Below, piece after piece: positions 56,841-64,000 of a stretch of 64,000 nt of DNA. The notes beneath the pieces were generated by a model that saw nothing but the letters and a program-made list of their open reading frames with translations, was not told where the DNA came from and did not search any database. This stretch comes from Candidula unifasciata (taxonomy: Eukaryota > Mollusca > Gastropoda > Stylommatophora > Geomitridae), in the NCBI GenBank assembly GCA_905116865.2, contig CAJHNH020008547.1, positions 342,501-406,500 of the forward strand. The letters are read 5' to 3'. Position numbers and translations under genes: made by a program. Every line of letters begins with the position of its first letter. The stretch's first letter is position 1.

Positions 56841-57314
56841 CATTAACACATGGTTAGCCCGACCTGTGACGTCAGCAGCAGGGCCTATCAGCTGGTAAAA
56901 TCTACCTATATTTGAATGTTGGTCACCTCTACTGAAGTAGGAGCATCAGGACTGTTACTACAGCAACATACCAGGCCCTTAGCTTTGGCTGGCAGTTGTT
57001 TTAGGAGGAAAGCTCTGAATGATTGACAGGCAGACCACCGTTCTTCTGATCAGGCAGCTTCTGCAGCATGCTTTGTTTTAAATGTATTGGTGCCACCCCT
57101 CTTTAGAGCAAACAAGGCAGGCCGTGAGAGGGATCATGATGAATGGGCAACACGTGGTCATTACAATTCTGCCCAGGTTTTGTTATATGAAGAGGATGAA
57201 CTCCATCCCTGGCTTCAATTGGTCTAGAAAACCACAGACTTTACCCATAAGATGCTAGCCTCCTCACCAATCAAGCCATCAGCCAGTGCAACATTCCACA
57301 ATCAACTTACGTTA
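56841..57314. other. No gene recognised
   Basis: Unassigned. A TGACGTCA palindrome lies at 56867-56874. Confidence 0.5.
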
Positions 57315-58236
57315 TACAAGGTCCAACAATAAGGTAACGAGACTGATTTTATTACGGCCAAGATAAAAGTGCCATCTGTGAAGCAAAGCATGGAATCCAA
57401 AGAGGCAACCTTCATTTATGATCTGGCAACTTTGCATCGCTGCCTATTAAAGCAGACGACAAATAAGCCGTCATTTATTGACCTAGTTAGATGTGCATTG
57501 TTATGAAATCAGCATGGAGCAAAAAGCTAACATTAAATTATGTTTAAAACTCGGAAAAAAGTGCCACCGAGACAGTTGAATTAATGCTTCAAGTTTGTGG
57601 GTATATAATTATTTATCTGGTGCACAGATTTGCAGGTGGTATTCATGAATTAAAAGTGGTGCGGAAATGATCACTAATGCAACTAGACCTAAATGCCCAA
57701 TTTCTGTTTATAATGATGCTCTCATTGCAAAAGTCAGAAAAGGGATACAAGAAGATAGTTGTTTTATTGTCAGGATGATGGCAGATGAATCTGGTGTTAA
57801 TAGGGAGACTAACTGTAAAATGTTAGTGCTAGATTTTGGCAAGAAAACAGTGGCTTGCAGGTTAGCACCGCATTCATTGTCTAATGACCAAACACATCAG
57901 TGGGTTGAGTACCCAAGAGACATCATCAAAACAGGAAACAGGTTTTTAAACATTCACCCTGTTCCCCGGATTTGTCTCCCTGTGATTATTTTCTATTCCC
58001 AAAATTAGAGTAACCTTTGAAAGGATGCCTCTTTGACGAAATTTATGACATCCAAAGGGCCGTAACATCCACTTTAAGGGCCATAGCAACAGAAATACTA
58101 CAAAGGTCGTTCCAGTGTTTGTTAGATCATGCTACTGACTGTATCAATGCACATTTGAATAAAATACAGGTTATATCTTCAACTGTTGATTCATTTTTAT
58201 GGAATTAATCTGATTACTTAAATGTTGGACCTTGTT
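57315..58236 (+). mobile_element. Mariner element with deleted catalytic core (918 bp)
   Basis: TIRs are CAAGGTCCAACAATAAGG (57317) and the complement of CAAGGTCCAACATTTAAG (58234); TA precedes the left end. Frame pieces: ITNATRPKCPISVYNDALIA, VRMMADESGVNRET, ACRLAPHSLSNDQTHQWVEY and PRDIIKT. It then jumps to VPRICLPVIIFYSQN (out-of-frame PDLSPCDYF). The first two Asp blocks are absent, as in the copy at 38845. Frameshifted; non-autonomous. Confidence 0.88.
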
Positions 58237-58439
58237 TTTACCAACTATGTGTTAGATAATGCAACAATCTTCCAATCAGATATGAGCTTGACAATAACAA
58301 AGTAAAAAAATAATCAAAAGACAAGCTGCAATCACAACTGTCAAGACTCTGAAACTGACCATAAACCTTATTATGTAAGCAGTTTTACACCTTTGGTGCA
58401 TCTGCCACATTGTCATATGCTAATATTTTTTACAGACCA
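58237..58439. other. No recognisable feature
   Basis: Short unassigned stretch. Confidence 0.4.
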
Positions 58440-59055
58440 CCTGTTTAACATCTTTTCTTTGAGTCTCCCACTCTAACTTTTCTGTTGTTACAATTCTGCC
58501 ATTTATCCCTGTCTAACATCTTCACTTTGAGTCTCCCATTCTAACTTTTCTGTTGTTACAATTCTGCCATTTATCCCTGTCTAACATCTTCACTTTGAGT
58601 CTCCCACTCTAGCTTTTCTATTGTTATAATTCTGCCATTTATCCCTCTCTAACATCTTCTCTTAAAGTCTCCAGCTCTAACTTTTCTGTTGTTACAATTC
58701 TGCCAATTATCCCCCTCTAAGTCTTCACTTTAACTTTTCTGTTGTTACAATTCTGCCATTTATCCCTGTCTTATGTCCTTTCTTAGAGTCTCCTGCTCTA
58801 ACTTTTCTGTTGTTACAATTATGCCAGTTATCTCCCTCTAAGTCTCCTGCTCTAACTTTTCTGTTGTTACAATTCGGACAGTTATCCCCCTCTACGTCTC
58901 CCGCTCTAACTTTTCTGTTGTTACAATTCTGACAATTATCCCCCTCTAAGTCTCCTGCTCTAACTTTTCTGTTGTTACTATTCTGCCAATTATCCCCCTC
59001 TAAGTCTCCCACTCTAACTTTTCTGTTGTTACAATTCTTCCAATTATCTCCCTTT
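58440..59055. repeat. Minisatellite with 68-bp and 54-bp unit zones
   Basis: The core TAACTTTTCTGTTGTTACAA recurs. In the first half units are about 68 bp and include CTAACATCTTCACTTTGAG; from about 58790 they are 54 bp and lack it. The 54-bp part (18 codons) makes a repeating minus-strand frame (DLEGDNCQNCNNRKVRAG), likely an artefact. Confidence 0.93.
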
Positions 59056-59234
59056 CTTATGACTTGCTAAAAATGATGGACCCTCTTCTTGTGATGCATA
59101 TAATCACACCACTACCAGGAGTTGATTTTTTTATCCTGGCCATATCTTCTGCAGTGTTTTGCAACCTGGGTAAATAACTGATTATGATCTGCTTTATATC
59201 TTATTCACAAAAAGTGCCCAAGAATTAGACTAGC
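59056..59234. other. No recognisable feature
   Basis: Short unassigned stretch. Confidence 0.4.
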
Positions 59235-59422
59235 CTGTACACCAGGGCTATTCAACTGGCAGCCAGCGGGCCACATCTGGCCCACAGAGGCTTAACCAGT
59301 TGCCAGCAGATCACTGCCAGTTGTACTATATTACTGATCTTTCTTTGCCTGGTCTTGAGAAGATCCCCATTTTCAAAACACTGGCCACTAAGTAAACTTG
59401 GTCAAACAGCCCTGCTGTACAC
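59235..59422. mobile_element. hAT-type MITE (172 bp) with perfect 8-bp target duplication
   Basis: Element 59243-59414 starts CAGGGCTATTCAACTGGCAG and ends GGTCAAACAGCCCTG. Perfect flanking repeats CTGTACAC lie at 59235-59242 and 59415-59422. Same family as 9936 and 16778. Confidence 0.92.
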
Positions 59423-59594
59423 TGTACATGATCAAACGGAAGATTCATGATCTACCAAAAATGAAAGAGGCAAACCAATGAAAACTAGCCTCACAATAGT
59501 TTTAGTTTTTGCCTGGGACACTCAGGGAAAACAATGTCTCCATAGGAAAAGGACAACCAGATAAGGACATACAACATACCTCTGGAAGAACATC

Positions 59595-60020
59595 AGTCAG
59601 TCAATCAGTAGCATGTCCTCTGCAGAACCCTGCTCCCATAATAACCTTTAAGAAAACTTCTCGATCACTAGCAAGATGTCCTGGGTCTGATCCACTTATC
59701 TGGAGATCATCCGCCACATCCTGCACCCATCTTCTCTTTGGCCTTACTTTTCCTTTCTTCCCAGGCATATACACCTCCATTACTGTTCTCTTTAAACTTT
59801 CGTGACGTTTCGTGACCAAAATATTTCAATTTTTATGTGATTTTTATCTGAAATAGCTAACCTTCCTCAACATTCAGTTCTTGAAGTATGGATGCATTTG
59901 TTCTTTTCTTTACCCATGATTTTCTTAGAAAACATTTATAACAATTGTATTCAAAGGCTTTTATGCGCTGTTCAGCATGTTTAATAAACCTCCAGCTCTC
60001 ACAGGTGTATGTTGTATATG
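59595..60020 (-). mobile_element. LINE 3' end
   Basis: Minus strand, open 59819-59601: RHESLKRTVMEVYMPGKKGK, RPKRRWVQDVADDLQISGSD and ASDREVFLKVIMGAGFCRGH then ATD with a stop. Upstream pieces in other frames: ESWRFIKHAEQRIKAFEYNC and ASILQELNVEE. These are RT thumb and C-terminal blocks of a non-LTR element. 5'-truncated and frameshifted. Confidence 0.87.
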
Positions 60021-60505
60021 GGAAAGATGCATGCTCTTAGAAATCTCATTTTTGGAAGAATATCACCATACAGATTATAAGGAGAACACCCAATCACAAA
60101 TAACAGTCATACCCAAAACACAGCCAAAAAAATGGACAGGCAAAACGGAACATTCAGTGGGAGCACAGGGCCAACAGAGGGGACCCAGACAGATTCAGAT
60201 AAGACAACATCTCACACAGTTAGGGACAATAAGAGACAACTAACTACTGGCACAACAGATCATTCAAGCCACTGAACTCTGCGCACATAAAACCTGACCA
60301 CAATTAAAACTGAAACTGGCTTCAGCAGGGTTGAATGTGGTCAAATGTTTTATTTTTCCAGCAAACCATGAACGAACATGCCTCAGAATCTCAATACTGA
60401 TTCATAAACCATTGAGAATGCAGAAACATGCCTATTTAAAAAACAAAAACAATATAATTTCTGAATTTTTCTTCTTTAGTCGCTTTTAACAGGAAAGTAA
60501 GCACT
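60021..60505. other. No gene recognised
   Basis: Unassigned. Confidence 0.45.
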
Positions 60506-60560
60506 TAGCACATCACACTGTGGTTTACAGACAGGCTATATCTGCCCAACTATTACCAGT
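60506..60560 (+). repeat. Dispersed two-block repeat, block 1
   Basis: TAGCACATCACACTGTGGTT, TACAGACAGGCTATATCTGC. It lies directly before a LINE end. Confidence 0.5.
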
Positions 60561-60564
60561 TTTA

Positions 60565-60860
60565 AAAAACATGTTTGGGCAACCACTAGTATCAACAGTT
60601 ATAAGACAGAGAAGATGGCGCTATACTGGACACACCCAGAAGAGATCAATAATCACCAAACAGGCATGCAAATGTGAAATAAGAAATGGAGAAAGCCAGG
60701 AAGTTCAGAGTAAAATCCCCAAGGAAAATGATGAGAGAAGCCAAATGCTGGACTGGATTCCATCCATCTATCGAAGGGACTGCACAAAATATAACGGAAT
60801 GGAGAAATATTCTGTGACCCATAATGGTACAAAAGGACAATGAATGAATGAATTACTACT
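60565..60860 (+). mobile_element. LINE 3' end
   Basis: The frame 60520-60843 reads STVIRQRRWRYTGHTQKR, IITKQACKCEIRNGESQEVQ, DERSQMLDWIPSIYRRDCTK and YNGMEKYSVTHNGTKGQ with a stop, then an AATGAATGAATGAATT tail. Best-preserved end of the family interrupted at 3721-5472. Confidence 0.82.
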
Positions 60861-60864
60861 GGGG

Positions 60865-60995
60865 GCAGGGGGAAACAAACTGCCCTGCCCCCTCAACAAG
60901 CATGCCACAAATGGCAACTATAGGTATGCTGGAAGTGGATGTGCTGGGCTGACACTGCACCCTTGCTATAAACCATAACACAGCACGCAGCAGCC
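60865..60995 (-). repeat. Dispersed two-block repeat, minus strand
   Basis: AAACTGCCCTGCCCCCTC, AAGCATGCCACAAATGGCAA and CCTTGCTATAAACCATAACA follow block order on the minus strand. Confidence 0.5.
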
Positions 60996-61344
60996 GCGCT
61001 TTCAAGGACAAACACAGAAAAAGATAGTACACATTTACTATTATTAATTATCTACTAAATTTCAATACATACTATAGTAGAACTGATTTACTTCCAGTCA
61101 AGATCTCTAGATTTCAGCAGTGGCAAGTCCAATTTTAAAACATTTTGTTTTCATTCTTGAGCAATCTGAATGAGCTCTGTACCCCTACATCCAAATGAGC
61201 AAAATGAGATTTTGTAATGTCAGTCAGTAACTTATGGTACTGAATGATCTGTACCTCGGATGAATAAACTACACACAAACAAAATTAATTCATAAATTAT
61301 TCATACCTCTGTTCAGAATGGACTGGAAAACTTAATTTCATTTC
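60996..61344. other. No recognisable feature
   Basis: AT-rich sequence downstream of the host gene. Confidence 0.45.
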
Positions 61345-62245
61345 ATCAGCTCACCCAATACAGTTTTATAACATTTTATTTATAAGAACCAGTCACTGAA
61401 GTATATACATCTGAACAATGGTAATTTGTGAAGCAATTTACTAGTCAGGCGTTGTAAAAACTTGGTCCAAAACTTGCAATCTAGACCTGCTCTGGCTAGC
61501 CATAACCAAGTGCAAAATCCAGATTTTTCATTTTCTTCATGTTAAAAACTGTCACTATTATCAACATCATCGATCAGTCATTTGAAAATAAGCTCGTTGA
61601 AAAGTTTAAAACTTCTGCCAGTTCCAAAACTACAACAGCATCTGTTTCCCCACCCGAGGGGTTGGACGGACTGGCAGGACAACTGCGAAGGAAATTTTTT
61701 TACATGTTATGCAATACAAAAACAACATTAAATGCAAAAACTATAACCTTGTTTGTCTTTTCAATAAATGACAGCTGAAACAGAACAAAAACAAACGAGC
61801 CTCTCATGACTTCTTTTCATTTCACAAATGAATCAAGCGAAACAAACTAGCCAGTAATGTTGCTCCTTATCCTTTCATGAAATGATACTTGAATCATAAC
61901 AGAAATAAACCAAAGTGGCAATACTGCAAGTATGTAACATTAAATGCTCCGCATGTTGGTCGCACTCATGACTTTGACCTTGTCATGAAAAGGAACAAAC
62001 CCAGTCAACTTCAGATCTGGTTATCATGCAAAAATCTTATTCTTCTGATAAAACTACCATTGAACACCCAGTTCAACATTAAAAACTCATCGCCATAGAG
62101 GAATAATTTGATACACCGATAGCTTGTCACACAGTTCTTCAAATGCTTGTGACTTCACCTGCTGGTCACATTAAAAACTCATCGCTATAGAGGAATAATT
62201 TGATACACCGATAGCTTGTCACACAGTTCTTCAAATGCTTGTGAC
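61345..62245 (-). other. Likely 3' UTR of the host gene, with candidate poly(A) signal
   Basis: Sequence between the stop codon (62246-62248) and a minus-strand AATAAA at 61375-61380, which would place cleavage near 61350. The extent is inferred; no transcript evidence is available. Confidence 0.4.
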
Positions 62246-62258
62246 TTAAAGCTTTTTC
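62078..62258. repeat. 91-bp direct duplication ending at the stop codon
   Basis: CATTAAAAACTCATCGCCAT at 62078 and CATTAAAAACTCATCGCTAT at 62169 start near-identical units that run to AATGCTTGTGACTT. The second unit ends at the host gene stop codon, so the duplication added 3' UTR only. Confidence 0.92.
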
Positions 62259-64000
62259 TCAGTGGCCCCAATGTCAGTCGTATGTTTGAAACTATCACAA
62301 CTGGTCTGCTGTTTGAAGTACTCATCTGTGGTCACATAACTGACAATGTCATTCATCTCGGAACTGTCCTCCCCTTCATCAATGTCCACTCCTCGGGCTC
62401 GAAGCAAATTATCAATCATGAATCCTCCCCTGCCTCTGCCCCTACCTTTGCTTGACTTCCCTCTCACGGCTCCCACAGCAGCATCTTTACCAGTTTTCCT
62501 CTGAGTTTTGGCCCGCTTGGGTTTTGAGACTGTGTTCAACTCAGATACCTGATCCCCAATATCGCTGGCAGGACCTGCCTGCTGGGAGCCGCCTTCTGGT
62601 CTTCGGGGACAATTCTGAAGCTGTGGTGGGTACCGCCCTGCTGGAGAATAATCTGGATTGAACCCAGCTCTGTGATATTCTTGTTCAGGTCCAGCTGGCC
62701 TCATACCTGGATAGGGAGGCTGGAATCTTGACTCATAATTCTGGTGCATGAAAGGTTTATGATCCACCTGACCTGAGTTGGGCCTAATGGAAGATGACTG
62801 AGAATGCATCCCATAGGCAGGATGGGCCATTGCTCCAGGCCCCTCGTAAGATCGATTCATATTGTAATGAGATGGCATGCCGCCCATGTTGGCCCACTGG
62901 TTCATATGTTGGTGTGAGTAGGGTATGGTGGAGTTGGGTCTTGGCCATGAGCTGTGAGGGGCCATGGATGTAACTGGTGAGACTTGATGGGGCTGATTCA
63001 TACCTGAACTGTTGCTAGGATGGAAGGAAGGTAGCTCTGCAGAAGGAGATTGCTTACACATTGAAGCTGTGGTAGGGACATCAGACATATGGGATACCAT
63101 CTTTGTTTGCACAGATGGTAATGTGGAAATGGATGATGAGGGCAAAGATGAAACAGATTCTGACAAAGACACCTGTGGTCTCTGTGGTTCGGATAAGGGC
63201 ACATTCTCTACCCCTTTTGGCCCAGAATCTGTATGTCTGATATTTGGTTTTATATCTAGTTCCACATTCCTTCTGGTGTGCCTGTCCAGACTCTGTAGTT
63301 CTGCCCACATGAAGCTCAGAAGATGTGCTTCTCTGTAATACAGGTCTCGGCTGATCTCCCATTTTACTCATGTTCACAGGATCATTCTTGGTGCCGGCAT
63401 CTTGTGCTGACCCTTTCTCGGAAACTCCTGCTAAATCTGAGTTTGGGTGACTGTGTGAGCCAAACTCAGACTTAATAGTTGGCATGCGGTTACCTGCATT
63501 AGGATTCATGCCATATGGATGTACAGGTGGTCCATATCTCAAACCACCATACCCTTGGACATCAGGGTTCCATGTATTGCCCGGAGGCATGGGTTTTCTG
63601 GGATCAGGGCCACGTGGGTAGTAAGAAGATGGACTGTAGTATGCTCTTGGGGCTTCTGAGGTGTTGAGTCCTCCTCCTTGGGAATACTGTGGGATGTTTT
63701 GTCCATGTGCGCTGGCATGCAATCTGTAATCCTGTGTGGTAGGTATCAAGGTTTGTCCAGCTGGTGGACCGCCAAAGTCTGGTGAAGCCTCTGTGGGGTG
63801 AGTAGTCTGGGGCAGGCCCTGAATGTGTGGCTTTATATCAACTGTTGCATGTTTTCTTATGCTCATCTGGTCCACTGAGGCCGGGTCCTTCATACGATCA
63901 CTTGAGGTGGCATCTAAGGCCTGAGAACCAGGAGAAAGACTATGTCTTCTCTCCTGAGAGGATACTGTTTGCTCACTGGGCTGTGACTTTGTGAAAGTCT
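62246..64000 (-). CDS. Host gene, 3' coding part of a Pro/Ser/Gly/Gln-rich protein (family unknown, 5' end outside window)
   Basis: I do not recognise the family. The minus-strand frame is open from 64000 to about 63290 (reading TFTKSQPSEQTVSS, then DIKPHIQGLPQTTHPTEASP, RAYYSPSSYYPRGPDPRKPM). It then continues in a second frame to the stop at 62246 (DIKPNIRHTDSGPKG, PHSSWPRPNSTIPYSHQHMN). Composition is low-complexity, rich in Pro, Ser, Gly, Gln, Tyr and Met. The C-terminus has a basic stretch KPKRAKTQRKTGKDA and KSSKGRGRGRGGFMIDNLLR, then an acidic DIDEGEDSSEMND. IKSE fits a SUMO-site pattern. This suggests a nuclear, chromatin- or transcription-related protein (inference). No internal intron is evident over 1.75 kb, so this may be a large last exon. 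One frame change near 63250-63300 is unexplained. Confidence 0.72.

Noticed and set aside
56867..56874. TGACGTCA palindrome as a CRE promoter element
   Set aside because: A single 8-mer with no nearby gene start; chance occurrence is likely.
62452..63338. Plus-strand frames over the host gene
   Set aside because: Antisense shadows of the minus-strand coding region.

Overview
The window looks like nuclear DNA of a metazoan, most likely a lophotrochozoan such as a gastropod mollusc. This is an inference from the mix of non-LTR retrotransposon fragments, tRNA-derived SINEs, hAT and mariner relics and large microsatellites. No operon-like gene layout, rRNA gene or intact tRNA gene is visible. 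Nearly all of the window is repeats and decayed transposons. Only the last ~1.8 kb (62246-64000, minus strand) looks like a host gene: the 3' end of a long protein rich in Pro, Ser, Gly and Gln that ends in a basic RGRGRGG tract. I could not name its family.

Layout. 0-3.5 kb: two minisatellites (43 and 41 bp), a LINE 3' end, and a SINE whose tail has expanded into a 45-bp array. 3.7-5.8 kb: a plus-strand LINE interrupted by a minus-strand LINE with a 10-bp target duplication, then a third LINE end. 6.4-9.9 kb: a 28-bp array and a 40-bp array, the latter apparently interrupted by an element with a TTAA junction and by an assembly gap. 9.9-18.6 kb: hAT MITEs (one holding a LINE piece), a mariner MITE, SINEs and LINE fragments. 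18.9-23.4 kb: two large minisatellites (43 and 38 bp). 23.4-25.3 kb: low-repeat sequence with possible minus-strand splice donors. 25.3-28.7 kb: a huge TAG/GTA-rich microsatellite field that starts at a LINE 3' end and holds a LINE fragment and a LINE-in-hAT composite. 29-43 kb: more LINE fragments, a second copy of the composite's right half, a deleted mariner, a 215-bp repeat family and compound microsatellites. 43.8-46.3 kb: a 40-bp minisatellite beside a LINE with a restriction-like endonuclease, whose coding sequence contains the satellite monomer. 47-53 kb: RNase H-bearing LINE copies with internal tandem duplications. 53.6-60.9 kb: very long GA and TA microsatellites, hAT MITEs, a second deleted mariner and LINE ends. 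61.3-64 kb: the host gene.

The main theme is that several tandem arrays begin in or directly beside transposon sequence (SINE tail, LINE coding sequence, LINE 3' end), and that transposons then insert into arrays. Coordinates of decayed elements are approximate because they were judged by eye.
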